Shown: positions 28,657 to 36,963, counted from the first letter of the stretch. The stretch: 64,000 nt of DNA from Arthrobacter sp. DWC3 (GCF_002929375.1 NZ_PJIP01000001.1:372001-436000), one strand, 5' to 3'. The notes: generated from the letters alone by a model not told the origin. Translations and numbers: made by a program.

Positions 28657-29822
28657 CAGATACCTGCCTTGGTGGATTCGTGTGCTGTGAGGGTGGCGTC
28701 GGGATCGAAATCAACCCCGGCGGCGCGTGCGGCGTCCGCCTCGAGCTGCCGCACGATCGGCAGGATGTCCGTGCCGAACGCGGCCACTTCTTCCTGGAAG
28801 TGCAGGTAGCAGGTGAGGAAGAGGTTCACGCCGATCTTCTTGTACTCGACGATGCGCTCGGCGATCTGCTCGGGCGTGCCGATGAGCTGGGTCCTGAAGC
28901 CGTCGTTGTACTGGACGAGGTCCTCGAACGAGGAGTCGGCCCACATGCCCCTGCCGTCCTGCGTGGAGGCACCTGCCTCCTGGACGGCGTCGCGGAAGCC
29001 CTCGACGGCGGGGCGGTGCGCTTTCGCGACGATCTCGCGCAGCGTCTCGCGGGCTTCCTTCTCGGAGTCGCGGGCGATGACGAACCCGTTCAGCCCGTAC
29101 CGGGGGTGCCGCCCCGCGCCGGCAGCGGAAGCCTGCACACCGGCGATGTTCTCCCTGAACCCCTCGAGGTCCTTGCCGTTCGAGAAGTACCAGTCCGCCA
29201 CCCGGCCCGCCGTGGCCTGGGCCGCCGTCGAATTGCCGCCGAAGAAGATCTCGGGATGCGGACGACCGGGCACCTCCACGGGGGCGGGGCTCAGGGTGAA
29301 GTCCGTGATGTCGTAGTACGTGCCCGACTGGCTGTACCCCTCCTCGGTCCACAGTCCGCGCAGTACGCGGATGAACTCCTCCGTGCGGACGTAGCGTTCG
29401 TCGTGCTCGAGCCAGTCGAGGCCGAAGTCCACGAACTCGTCCTTGAGCCAGCCGGAGACGATGTTGACGGCGGCGCGGCCGTTCGAGATGTGGTCCGCGG
29501 TGATGATGAACTTCGCGAGGACGCCCGGGTGCCACATGCCGGGGTGCACCGCGGCGATGACCTTCAGCTTCTCCGTCGCGGCGAGGAGCGCGAGCGAGAA
29601 CGACGTCGCCTCGTGCTGCTTGTCCGCGCCGTAGGACGCCGCGTAGCGGGTCTGCGACAGGGCGTACTCGAACCCGGCGTCCTCCGCGATCCGGGCGAGC
29701 TCCCGGTTGTAGTCGAAGTCCCAGCCCGTCCGCTGCTCGATGGTCGACACCACGAGACCGCCGCTCACGTTCGGCACCCAGTAGGCGAATTTCAGCGGGG
29801 TGGAAAGGTCGGCGACGCTCAT
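28656..29822 (-). CDS. sfnG: FMNH2-dependent dimethyl sulfone monooxygenase
   Basis: LLM-class flavin monooxygenase that converts dimethyl sulfone to methanesulfinate, letting the cell use organic sulfur. The 388 residues start near the family-specific LKFAYWVPNVSGGLVVSTIEQ segment and include NGRAAVNIVSGWLKDEF and EIFFGGNSTAAQATAG. The ATG at 29822 is used because GGAGGA lies 5 bases upstream; the ATG at 29834 has no such site. Methanesulfonate or other sulfonate monooxygenases (SsuD, MsuD) are related, so the substrate is likely but not certain. A partner flavin reductase is not seen nearby. Confidence 0.85.
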   Translation of the reverse strand: MSVADLSTPLKFAYWVPNVSGGLVVSTIEQRTGWDFDYNRELARIAEDAGFEYALSQTRYAASYGADKQHEATSFSLALLAATEKLKVIAAVHPGMWHPGVLAKFIITADHISNGRAAVNIVSGWLKDEFVDFGLDWLEHDERYVRTEEFIRVLRGLWTEEGYSQSGTYYDITDFTLSPAPVEVPGRPHPEIFFGGNSTAAQATAGRVADWYFSNGKDLEGFRENIAGVQASAAGAGRHPRYGLNGFVIARDSEKEARETLREIVAKAHRPAVEGFRDAVQEAGASTQDGRGMWADSSFEDLVQYNDGFRTQLIGTPEQIAERIVEYKKIGVNLFLTCYLHFQEEVAAFGTDILPIVRQLEADAARAAGVDFDPDATLTAHESTKAGI

Positions 29823-29830
29823 CGTGTCCT

Positions 29831-29932
29831 CCATCGGTCTGGCAGTAGCACCCTACTGTCGCCGCGGAGAAGCGGAGGCCAGGGTTGCTGCGGCGTCAGT
29901 GAGCCAGATCTCTCGGCCGCTCGGGATGGTCA
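29831..29932 (-). ncRNA. SAM-I (S-box) riboswitch ahead of sfnG-metY
   Basis: On the minus strand this 102-base leader has the S-box core: GAGCGGCCGAGAGATCTGGC (kink-turn side), CACTGACGCCGCAGCAACC, and GGTGCTAC in the 3' part. The P1 helix pairs CCATC (29925-29929) with GATGG (29831-29835). The last two G of GATGG belong to the GATGGAGGA segment that carries the sfnG ribosome binding site, so SAM binding should hide it and block translation. The core matches the family closely; the control mode is inference. Confidence 0.87.
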
Positions 29933-29954
29933 GAACGAGTGTGACACCGAGCCG

Positions 29955-29981
29955 CCGGGGAACCAAACAATGTGTCCCCGG
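29955..29981. repeat. Inverted repeat upstream of the sfnG riboswitch
   Basis: CCGGGGA (29955-29961) and TCCCCGG (29975-29981) flank a 13-base AT-rich spacer. It lies between the cellulase promoter and the sfnG leader. It may be an operator or the end of a transcript; there is no T-run. Confidence 0.35.
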
Positions 29982-30054
29982 ATGAGCGCGCTACCGCTTG
30001 CAGGAGTGTGCCGAGCACCTTGACAAAGTTGACCAGCGCAACAAAGACTGGCCG

Positions 30055-30068
30055 TGGGAGCGCTTCCA
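30055..30068. promoter_or_regulatory. CebR-like operator before the cellulase gene
   Basis: TGGGAGCGCTTCCA differs by one base from the CebR box TGGGAGCGCTCCCA known from streptomycetes and related actinobacteria, where it controls cellulose and cello-oligosaccharide genes. It lies about 65 bases before the GH6 start, downstream of a possible TTGACA -35 box at 30020-30025. Confidence 0.6.
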
Positions 30069-30133
30069 TGGGGATAGGCGGCGTGTCCCGTTCGGGTTCT
30101 CGGAACCACCACTCATCGACATGAGGAGCAATG

Positions 30134-31408
30134 ATGCTCAGCATCTCCAGAACGTGTGCCATGACCCTTGCACTCGCAGGGGTCCTCGCGTCCACCGCCT
30201 TCGCCGCGCTGCCGGCGTCGGCCCAGGGGCCCAAGGGGGGATCGGGGGCGGAGTCCTCCGCCACCGAGTTCTACGTCCCGAAGACCGACCACGAGGCACA
30301 GCGCCAGATCGCCGGGCTGCGTTCCTCGGGTGACCGCCGGACGGCGGACAGCCTCGGCGCGATGGTCTCCACGCCGCAGGCCGTCTGGGTCACGGACAGC
30401 GACCCCGCCGCGGTGACGCGGGAGGTCCGCGCCACCACGCATCGCGCCGCCGGCAAGAAGCAGATGCCCGTGCTCGCCGCTTACAACCTGCCGTTCCGCG
30501 ACTGCGCGCAGTACTCGGCCGGCGGAGCCACCGACGTCGCCGGCTACACGGCCTGGGTGGACGCCCTCGCGGCGGGCATCGAGGACCGGGCCGCGATGGT
30601 GGTGCTCGAGCCGGACGGGCTCGGGATCATCCCCTGGCACCGGGGGCTCGACGGCAACCTCGAGTGGTGCCAGCCGGCGGAGGCCGACGCCGCCACCGCG
30701 GCCGCGGAGCGCTTCGAGATGCTCAACTACGCGGTGGACCGTCTGAAGGCCCTGCCGAACACGAAGGTCTACCTCGACGGCACGCACAGCGCGTGGCTGG
30801 GCACGGGGGAGATCGCCAGCCGCCTCGTGAAGGCCGGCGTGCAGAAGGCGGACGGCTTCTTCCTCAACGTCTCCAACTACGAGCTCACCGAGCGGCAGCT
30901 GAAGTACGGCTCCTGGGTGTCGCAGTGCATCTACTACGCCACCGAGATCGACCCGGGCGCCTACGGCTCCTGCGCCAGCCAGTTCTACCCCGCCGCGCCC
31001 ACGGACTTCTCGACCTGGGGGCTGACGGACGCCTGGTACGCCCAGAACGTGGCAGGCGCCCGCAACGCGCCGACGCCGGACGACCTCGCGCACTTCGTGA
31101 TCGACACCAGCCGCAACGGCCGCGGACCGTGGGTGCCGACGGCCACCTACCCGGACCCGCAGGTCTGGTGCAACCCTCCGGCTCGTGGACTGGGCCACCT
31201 GCCCACCTCGGACACGGGCAACGACCTCGCCGATGCCTTCCTGTGGATCAAGGTGCCCGGCGAGTCCGACGGCGAGTGCAGCCGCGGCCTGACCTCCAAC
31301 GGCGGCGTGGATCCGGAGTGGGGCCGGGTGGATCCCGCGGCCGGCGGATGGTTCCCGGAGCAGGCCCTCGACCTGATCAGGAACGCCGGCGCGCCCGTCC
31401 GGCGCTGA
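30134..31408 (+). CDS. Secreted glycoside hydrolase family 6 protein (cellulase)
   Basis: Cleaves beta-1,4-glucan, as endoglucanase or cellobiohydrolase. The 424 residues begin with a Sec signal peptide (basic start, TLALAGVLASTAFAALPASA). The catalytic domain shows AMVVLEPDGLGIIPW (acid region), VYLDGTHSAWLGTGEIASRL, FFLNVSNYELTERQLKYGSW and FVIDTSRNGRGPW, all family landmarks. No carbohydrate-binding module is attached. The second ATG is chosen because AGGAG lies 5 bases before it; an ATG at 30131 is 3 bases earlier. A CebR-like box upstream implies induction by cello-oligosaccharides. Confidence 0.9.
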   Translation: MLSISRTCAMTLALAGVLASTAFAALPASAQGPKGGSGAESSATEFYVPKTDHEAQRQIAGLRSSGDRRTADSLGAMVSTPQAVWVTDSDPAAVTREVRATTHRAAGKKQMPVLAAYNLPFRDCAQYSAGGATDVAGYTAWVDALAAGIEDRAAMVVLEPDGLGIIPWHRGLDGNLEWCQPAEADAATAAAERFEMLNYAVDRLKALPNTKVYLDGTHSAWLGTGEIASRLVKAGVQKADGFFLNVSNYELTERQLKYGSWVSQCIYYATEIDPGAYGSCASQFYPAAPTDFSTWGLTDAWYAQNVAGARNAPTPDDLAHFVIDTSRNGRGPWVPTATYPDPQVWCNPPARGLGHLPTSDTGNDLADAFLWIKVPGESDGECSRGLTSNGGVDPEWGRVDPAAGGWFPEQALDLIRNAGAPVRR

Positions 31409-31411
31409 TGC

Positions 31412-31454
31412 GCCGGGGGTGTGCGCCGTCTCACGGGACCGCGCACACCCCGGC
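31412..31454 (+). terminator. Stem-loop terminator after the GH6 gene
   Basis: Perfect 11-bp arms GGGGTGTGCGC (31416-31426) and GCGCACACCCC (31441-31451), extended by a bulged CCG/CGG, directly after the stop codon. No clear T-run follows. Confidence 0.65.
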
Positions 31455-31458
31455 CGCC

Positions 31459-31464
31459 TAGGCT
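31459..31464 (+). promoter_or_regulatory. Candidate -10 box for the 80-residue membrane protein gene
   Basis: TAGGCT ends 7 bases before the ATG; a GAAGGA stretch in between could also serve as a short ribosome binding site. Confidence 0.4.
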
Positions 31465-31471
31465 GAAGGAC

Positions 31472-31714
31472 ATGGAAGGCTGGAAGACCGCGCAGCGTGC
31501 CCCCGAGCGAAGGCTCTGGGGCACGCTGCTCTGCGTCGGCGTGGCGCTGATCGCCGCGCTGTCCAGCAGCCTCCTCGCGGCGGCGGCGAGCGCCGACTCC
31601 ACGGCCGGATCCTGGTTCTACGTCCAGCAGTCCGCCCTGCTCGTCCTCGTCCTGGCGGGCACCGCGACCGCCCTCCGCCGGTGGCGCTCGGCCCGCCTCG
31701 GAGGGGCAGGGTAA
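31472..31714 (+). CDS. Small membrane protein, function unknown
   Basis: An 80-residue protein with two hydrophobic segments (about residues 18-40 and 49-68) and basic ends (APERRLWG, RRWRSARL). The ATG at 31472 is used; the longer frame starting at 31421 falls within the GH6 terminator. I know no function for it. It stands alone between the cellulase terminator and the c-di-AMP riboswitch promoter. Confidence 0.65.
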   Translation: MEGWKTAQRAPERRLWGTLLCVGVALIAALSSSLLAAAASADSTAGSWFYVQQSALLVLVLAGTATALRRWRSARLGGAG

Positions 31715-31730
31715 CCGCCGTTATGCGAAT

Positions 31731-31760
31731 GTGACAAACTGTCCGAGCAGTAGCTATGTT
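31731..31760 (+). promoter_or_regulatory. Candidate promoter for the ydaO-NlpC/P60 transcript
   Basis: GTGACA (31731-31736) and TATGTT (31755-31760) are spaced by 18 bases. This places the start near 31767, giving a leader of about 240 bases that contains the whole riboswitch. Confidence 0.5.
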
Positions 31761-31839
31761 CTTGGGGTGCCTCCGCCTATGTGGGGTGCTCCTGGACGGA
31801 ATGCCGAGCCCTGCCGTCGTCCGGGATACGTTCGCAATC

Positions 31840-31992
31840 ACCACGGCGGGGACGGGGGAACCACAGTTCCAGTGGGCGCGCAGCTCTGACTGCCGACGCC
31901 CTTGGGGTCAAGCCGCACTGCACATGCTGACCAGCTGATGTGCGCGGCCGGGTGAACTCCCATCCGAACCCGACAGCTCACCCCGCAGGCAT
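31840..31992 (+). ncRNA. Cyclic di-AMP riboswitch (ydaO/yuaA class)
   Basis: The leader carries the conserved parts of this class: GACGGGGGAACCACAGTTCC, then CTTGGGGTCAAGC, GGGTGAACTCCCATCCGAA and CCCGACAGCTCACCCCGCAGGC. GCGGGG near 31846 can pair with CCCCGC at 31981-31986 to close the structure. A GGGAGAGG ribosome binding site follows. In actinobacteria this class often controls cell-wall hydrolases and resuscitation factors, usually shutting expression off when c-di-AMP is high; that matches the next gene. Ends are approximate. Confidence 0.88.
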
Positions 31993-32009
31993 GGGAGAGG
32001 TATAAATCC

Positions 32010-32939
32010 ATGTCACGAAACATCTCTTCGGCGCGCCACCGTGCCGACATCGACGGCAATCTCGCACTGCAGGGCCTGTCCCGCGCCGCGAAGGCCCACG
32101 CCACCATGATCGGCCGTCCCGTTGCCATCGTCGCCGTCACGTCGGGCCTCGCGCTCAGTGCCGTCGGCACCGCCAACGCCGGCACCTACTCCGACCAGGG
32201 CACGACGACGGCTCCCGCAGCCGTGGCGGCCCCGGCCGCTCCCGCTGTCGCTGCCGCTCCGGCCGCTCCGGCGGCAGCTGCGACCGGTACGACCCACACG
32301 GTCGTCGCGGGTGACACCCTCGGTGCCATCTCCGCCCGCTACGGTGCCGACCTGACCGCGGTCCTCGCGGCCAACGGCCTCTCGCTGGCCTCGATCATCT
32401 TCCCGGGTGATTCCATCTCGATCCCCACGGGTGCAGCAGCGGCTCCGGCGCAGACGGTCTCCGTCCCAGTCGCGGTCGCTCCCGCCGCTCCCGTGCAGCA
32501 GGCTGCGGCCGTCGCTCCGGCGCCGGTCGTGCAGCAGGCAGCGGCTGTGGCTCCGGCTCCGGCCGTCTCGGCAGCCCCGGGTTCGGGCGTCTACCTGGCC
32601 TCGGCCGCCGTCACCCCGGCAGCCAGCGGTGTGGGCGGGTCCCTTCTGGCCTCGGCGCAGGCTCAGCTCGCGTCCGGTGTGGTCCAGGACTGCACCGTCC
32701 TCGTGGAGAAGGCGCTGAACGGCGCGGGTATCCCCGCAGGCGACCTCGGCCCGTCGCAGTTCTTCCAGTTCGGCTCGACCGTGGCGACCCCCGCCCCCGG
32801 CGACATCGTCATCACCGGTGGTCACGTGGCCATCTACGCCGGTGGCGGCCAGGTCATCAGCAGTGGCATGAACGGTGCGAACCTGACCATGCAGCACTCC
32901 CTCTCGGACCTCCCGGGAGCATCCTTCGTCCGGGTGTGA
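32010..32939 (+). CDS. LysM and NlpC/P60-like domain cell-wall hydrolase
   Basis: A 309-residue exported peptidoglycan-binding protein, probably a peptidase. A long basic start (RNISSARHRADIDGN) precedes a hydrophobic export segment near residues 34-55 ending in TANAG. Then come an Ala/Pro-rich linker, a LysM domain near 90-137 (THTVVAGDTLGAISARYGAD), a second Ala/Pro/Val/Gln-rich linker and a C-terminal NlpC/P60-like domain. Its Cys228 (VVQDCTVLVEKAL) and His272 (GGHVAIYAG) fit the Cys-His pair. It lacks the classical DCSG motif, so activity is likely but not certain. Controlled by the c-di-AMP riboswitch. Confidence 0.88.
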   Translation: MSRNISSARHRADIDGNLALQGLSRAAKAHATMIGRPVAIVAVTSGLALSAVGTANAGTYSDQGTTTAPAAVAAPAAPAVAAAPAAPAAAATGTTHTVVAGDTLGAISARYGADLTAVLAANGLSLASIIFPGDSISIPTGAAAAPAQTVSVPVAVAPAAPVQQAAAVAPAPVVQQAAAVAPAPAVSAAPGSGVYLASAAVTPAASGVGGSLLASAQAQLASGVVQDCTVLVEKALNGAGIPAGDLGPSQFFQFGSTVATPAPGDIVITGGHVAIYAGGGQVISSGMNGANLTMQHSLSDLPGASFVRV

Positions 32940-32960
32940 CACCTGAACGAACCACACACG

Positions 32961-33006
32961 GGAAGCGGCAGGTGCTTGGACGGGGCGCCTGCCGCTTCCT
33001 TCTCTT
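32961..33006 (+). terminator. Intrinsic terminator after the NlpC/P60 gene
   Basis: A perfect 12-bp stem (GGAAGCGGCAGG with CCTGCCGCTTCC at 32988-32999) is followed by TTCTCTTAAT. It lies between this gene and the convergent acs. Confidence 0.85.
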
Positions 33007-33036
33007 AATGGGTGTCTCGACGGGTGTGCAGGTGCC

Positions 33037-34983
33037 TCAGGCCCGCGCCGCCAGCACGTCCTGGATCCCGGGGATGCACCCCTCGTTCTGGAGCGACGTC
33101 GTGTCCCCGAGGGGCGCGCCCTCGTAGAGCTGCGTGAGCAGGCGCCGCATGATCTTGCCGGACCGCGTCTTCGGGACGTCGGGCACGACGACGACGGCCG
33201 AGGGCCGCGCGATCGGCCCGATCGCCTGCGCCACGTGGGCACGCAGCGTCGCCGCGACGTCGACCTCCGGGTCCGCGCCCGCGGCGAGCACCACGAAGGC
33301 CGCGATGGCATGGCCCGTCAGCGGGTCCGGCACCGGGCAGGCGCCCGCCTCGGTGACGAGCGGATGGGCCACGAGCGCGGACTCGATCTCGATGGTGGAC
33401 AGGCGGTGCCCGGAGACGTTGATGACGTCGTCCACGCGCCCCAGGATCCAGGTGTCGCCGTCGTCGTCGTACCGTGCGCCGTCGCCCGCGAGGAACCAGC
33501 CGTGCGCCGCGAACTTCCGCCAGTAGGCGTCGAGGTAGCGCTGGGGGTTCCCCCATACCGTCCGCGCCATGGCGGGCCCGTGCCGGTCGACGACGATCAG
33601 CCCCTGCTCGCCGGGCGGTACGGCGCGGCCGTCCTCGTCGACGATCCGGGTGCTCACGCCGGGCAGGGCGCGCGCGGCGCAGCCGGGCTTGAAGTCGGTG
33701 TCGGTGGGGCTGGGGGAGAGCACCGTGGCGCCGGTCTCCGACTGCCACCAGGTGTCGACGACGGGAACCTCGTCGCGGCCGAGGTTCCTCCGGAACCAGC
33801 GCCATGCCTCGGGGTTCACGGCCTCGCCCACCGTGCCGAGCACCCGGATGCTCGAGAGGTCGTAGTCGGACGGGACACCGTCGGGGAACCAGCCCATGAG
33901 CGAGCGGACCAGGGTTGGCGCGGTGTAGTAGCTCGTGACGCCGTAGCGTCCGATGATCTCGAAGTGCCGGCCGGGGTGCGGCGTGTTCGGGGTGCCCTCG
34001 AAGATGACCTGGGTGGCACCGTTGGAGAGCGGCCCGTACAGCTCGTAGGTGTGCGCGGTGACCCAGGCGAGGTCGGCGGTGCACCAGTGCACGTCCTTGT
34101 CGCGTTCCGCTGCGTCGGGATTGCTGAAGAGGTGCTCGAAGCTCCATGAGGCCTGCGTCAGGTAGCCGCCCGAGGTGTGCACGAGGCCCTTCGGCTTCCC
34201 GGTGGTCCCCGACGTGTACATGATGAACAGCGGCGTCTCGGCGTCGAACGCCTCCGGCACGTGGTGCGGCGGGGCCGGGTCGACGACGTCGTGCCACCAG
34301 ACGTCGCGGCCTTCCGTCCAGGCCACGGCGGAACCGGTCCGGCGGACCACGAGGACGTGCTCGATGCTCCCGGCACCTTCGACGGCGGCGTCGGCGTTGT
34401 CCTTGACCGGGACGGCCGTGTTGCGGCGGTACTGGCCGTCGGTGGTGACGAGGAGCTTGGCCCCCGTGTCCTCCACGCGGAAGCGGAGCGCCTCGGCTGA
34501 GAACCCGCCGAACACGAGGGAGTGCACGGCCCCGATCCGCGCGCACGCGAGGGTGATGACCACCGTCTCGACGAGCACGGGCAGGTAGACGACCACGCGG
34601 TCGCCCGGCCCGATGCCGAGGGCCAGGAGTGCGTTCGCGGCGCGGGACACCTCGTCCTGCAGCGCGGCGTACGTCACGGTGCGTCGGTCACCGGGCTCGC
34701 CCTCGAAGTACAGGGCCACCCTGTCGCCGTTGCCTGCCCGCACGTGCCGGTCCACGCAGTTGGCGGCGACGTTGAGCGTGCCCCCGGCGAACCACTCGAT
34801 GACGGGCACGCTGAGCGTGCCGTCCTCCTGCGGCGTCGCCTTCCGGAACGTGTGCAGCGTGTCCCACGGGGTGTCCCACTCGAGCCGCCGGGCCTGCTCC
34901 GCCCAGAACGCGAGGCGGTCCGCCTCGTCCTGCAGGGCCGCGGAGCCGCCGGTCGCCGTCGTGCCGGGCATGGCTGCGCTCAC
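33037..34983 (-). CDS. acs: Acetyl-CoA synthetase
   Basis: Activates acetate with ATP and CoA to acetyl-CoA. The 648 residues are typical. Seen in order: FYSTGTTG-equivalent MYTSGTTGKPKGLVHTSGGY near 250, ADLAWVTAHTYELYGPL, the acetate-pocket tryptophan in VVDTWWQSETGA, GRVDDVINVSGHRLSTIEIE, and the C-terminal PKTRSGKIMRR whose lysine is the usual acetylation site. The GTG at 34983 overlaps the ssuC stop (GTGA); an ATG 12 bases on is the alternative. It is the fourth gene of a SAM-riboswitch operon, an unusual setting for acs. Confidence 0.9.
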   Translation of the reverse strand: MSAAMPGTTATGGSAALQDEADRLAFWAEQARRLEWDTPWDTLHTFRKATPQEDGTLSVPVIEWFAGGTLNVAANCVDRHVRAGNGDRVALYFEGEPGDRRTVTYAALQDEVSRAANALLALGIGPGDRVVVYLPVLVETVVITLACARIGAVHSLVFGGFSAEALRFRVEDTGAKLLVTTDGQYRRNTAVPVKDNADAAVEGAGSIEHVLVVRRTGSAVAWTEGRDVWWHDVVDPAPPHHVPEAFDAETPLFIMYTSGTTGKPKGLVHTSGGYLTQASWSFEHLFSNPDAAERDKDVHWCTADLAWVTAHTYELYGPLSNGATQVIFEGTPNTPHPGRHFEIIGRYGVTSYYTAPTLVRSLMGWFPDGVPSDYDLSSIRVLGTVGEAVNPEAWRWFRRNLGRDEVPVVDTWWQSETGATVLSPSPTDTDFKPGCAARALPGVSTRIVDEDGRAVPPGEQGLIVVDRHGPAMARTVWGNPQRYLDAYWRKFAAHGWFLAGDGARYDDDGDTWILGRVDDVINVSGHRLSTIEIESALVAHPLVTEAGACPVPDPLTGHAIAAFVVLAAGADPEVDVAATLRAHVAQAIGPIARPSAVVVVPDVPKTRSGKIMRRLLTQLYEGAPLGDTTSLQNEGCIPGIQDVLAARA

Positions 34984-35831
34984 GCCCATCGGCGCACCGC
35001 CCAGCGCTCGGCGATGCCGAGGAGCGCGTCCGTGGTCTTGCCGATCACGGCCAGCAGGATGATCGCGAGGATGATGCGGTCCACGCGGCCCGTCTGCTGG
35101 GAGTCGGTGAGGAGGAAGCCGAGGCCCATCGACGAGGCGATGAGCTCGGCGGCCACGAGGAACAGCCAGGACTGCGCGAGGGCCAGCCGGAGGCCGGAGA
35201 ACAGGGCGGGCACGACGGCGGGCAGCTGCACGGTGGTGAGCAGCCGGACGCCGTTCAGGCCGAAGGCCCGCGCGGCCTCGACGAGGTTGCGGTCCACGTG
35301 CCGCAGTCCGAGGTACAGCGTGGTGAACACGGGGAAGAAGGCGCCGATGCTGATCAGGGTGACCTTGGAGTCCTCGTTGATGCCGATCCAGAGGACCAGC
35401 AGCGGGACCCACGCCAGCGACGGCACGGCCCGGAGGGCGCCGACGGTCGGGGTGAGGAGGACGTCCGCGATGCGGGAGAGGCCCAGCAGGGCGCCGGCCA
35501 GCACGCCGAGCACGGAGCCGATGAGGAACCCGAGGACCACGCGCTGCGTCGAGATCAGGATGTGCGTGGCCAGCTGGCCGCGCTCCACGAGGTCGACGGC
35601 GGCCGCGAGGACCGACGCCGGCGACGGCAGCTGCGACGGGCGGAAGAACCCCGACGCCGTGCTGAGGTGCCAGGCGAGCAGGATCAGTGCCGGCACGATG
35701 AGTCCGAGCAGGATCGTCAGGAGCCGTCGACCACCCGGACGCCGACCCGCCGGGACCGCCCCGGCGGTGGCGGGCGCCCTGCTCGCTTCCAGGCCCGCGG
35801 TGCTGACGGGCGTGGCGTGGTCAGCGCTCAT
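34980..35831 (-). CDS. ssuC: ABC transporter permease, sulfonate/taurine type
   Basis: Inner-membrane channel of 283 residues for an aliphatic sulfonate, taurine or related sulfur compound. About six transmembrane helices are visible, with a long Pro/Gly/Arg-rich N-terminal tail of about 38 residues. The EAA-type loop EAARAFGLNGVRLLTTVQLPAVVPALFSGL, near residues 185-214, docks the ATPase. The start overlaps the binding-protein stop by ATGA. Nitrate permeases are similar, but the SAM switch favours sulfur. Confidence 0.9.
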   Translation of the reverse strand: MSADHATPVSTAGLEASRAPATAGAVPAGRRPGGRRLLTILLGLIVPALILLAWHLSTASGFFRPSQLPSPASVLAAAVDLVERGQLATHILISTQRVVLGFLIGSVLGVLAGALLGLSRIADVLLTPTVGALRAVPSLAWVPLLVLWIGINEDSKVTLISIGAFFPVFTTLYLGLRHVDRNLVEAARAFGLNGVRLLTTVQLPAVVPALFSGLRLALAQSWLFLVAAELIASSMGLGFLLTDSQQTGRVDRIILAIILLAVIGKTTDALLGIAERWAVRRWA

Positions 35832-36871
35832 GAACCGGATCCGATGGACGCCGGGTCGGCCTTCTCGACGAGTGAGGCGTCGAACAGGGAATCGAGGGCG
35901 TCGTCGATCTGCTGCTGGCTCTGCACGTCGCCGGTCTCCACGAACACGGGGCCGATCTTCTCGAGGACGCTGCGCTGGGCCTCACCCGGGGTCGGGTCGA
36001 CGTCGAGGTTGGTCCGGTCGATGATGACGGAGTCCGCGACGGCGGGATCGATCGCGGCGACCTCGGCGAGGATGGCGGCGGTCTCCTCGGGGTTCTCCTT
36101 GGCCCAGGCGCGCGCCTTCTCGTAGGCGTCGACCACGGTCTGCGCGACGTCGGGCTTGTCCGCCAGGAAGTCCTCGGTGGCGTTGAGGAAGCCGTAGGTG
36201 TTGTAGTCGATGTCGCGGAAGAACAGCTGCGCGCCGTCCTGCTCGGCGGCGGCCATGATCGGGTCGAGGCCCGACCACGCGTCGACGGCGCCGCTCGCGA
36301 GGGCCGCACGGCCGTCGGCGTGCTGGAGGTTCTCGATGGTGACCTCCGACTGGTCCACGCCGGCGGCCTCGAGGGCCTGCAGCAGGAAGAAGTAGGGGTC
36401 CGTGCCGCGCGTCGCCGCGACGGACCTGCCGCGCAGGTCCTCCACGCTGGTGATGCCGGAGTCGGGCAGGGTCACGAGGGCCGCCCACTCGGGCTGCGAG
36501 TAGATGTCGATGGCCTTGATGGGGGAGCCGTTGGAGCGGGCGAGCAGCGCGGCGGAGCCGGCCGTCGAGCCGACGTCGATCGCGCCGGCGCGGAGGGCCT
36601 CGTTGGCCTTGTTCGACCCGGCGGACTGCACCCAGTTGACGGTGATGTCCTGGTCGGCGAGCTCGTCCTCCAGCCAGCCCTGGTCCTTGATGATGAGGCT
36701 CAGCGGGTTGTAGGTGGCGAAGTCGATGTTGAGGGCACCGCCCTCCGTGGCGGCAGCGCCGTCGGCTGCGGCCTGCGTGTCGGCGGCGTTCTCGCCCGCC
36801 ATGCACCCGCTCAGGCTGAGCGAGAGGGCGGAGGCGAGGGCGAGGGTCGGCAGGAGAGCGCGGCGGTTCAT
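35828..36871 (-). CDS. ssuA: ABC transporter substrate-binding lipoprotein, sulfonate type
   Basis: Binds the sulfur substrate outside the membrane. The 347 residues have a lipoprotein signal peptide ending LSLSGCMAG, then an NMT1/SsuA-like fold (FATYNPLSLIIKDQGWLEDEL, WVQSAGSNKANEALRAGAIDVGSTAGSAAL, VAATRGTDPYFFLLQALEAAGVD). The ATG at 36871 is used because AAAGGA precedes it and the signal peptide begins there. The ligand could be a sulfonate, taurine or methanesulfonate. Confidence 0.88.
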   Translation of the reverse strand: MNRRALLPTLALASALSLSLSGCMAGENAADTQAAADGAAATEGGALNIDFATYNPLSLIIKDQGWLEDELADQDITVNWVQSAGSNKANEALRAGAIDVGSTAGSAALLARSNGSPIKAIDIYSQPEWAALVTLPDSGITSVEDLRGRSVAATRGTDPYFFLLQALEAAGVDQSEVTIENLQHADGRAALASGAVDAWSGLDPIMAAAEQDGAQLFFRDIDYNTYGFLNATEDFLADKPDVAQTVVDAYEKARAWAKENPEETAAILAEVAAIDPAVADSVIIDRTNLDVDPTPGEAQRSVLEKIGPVFVETGDVQSQQQIDDALDSLFDASLVEKADPASIGSGS

Positions 36872-36963
36872 GGTGGTCCTTTGCTGGATCGAGCGGCAGG
36901 TGGGGAAGGCAGGGTGGTGCCGGCCGTCGGACGACGGCGGCACCGGGTGGTGGGGGAGCCGGA

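Noticed and set aside
34984-35412. 5' extension of the acs frame over ssuC
   Set aside because: Arg/His/Pro-rich antisense-type sequence in another frame of ssuC; the GTGA overlap gives a natural start.
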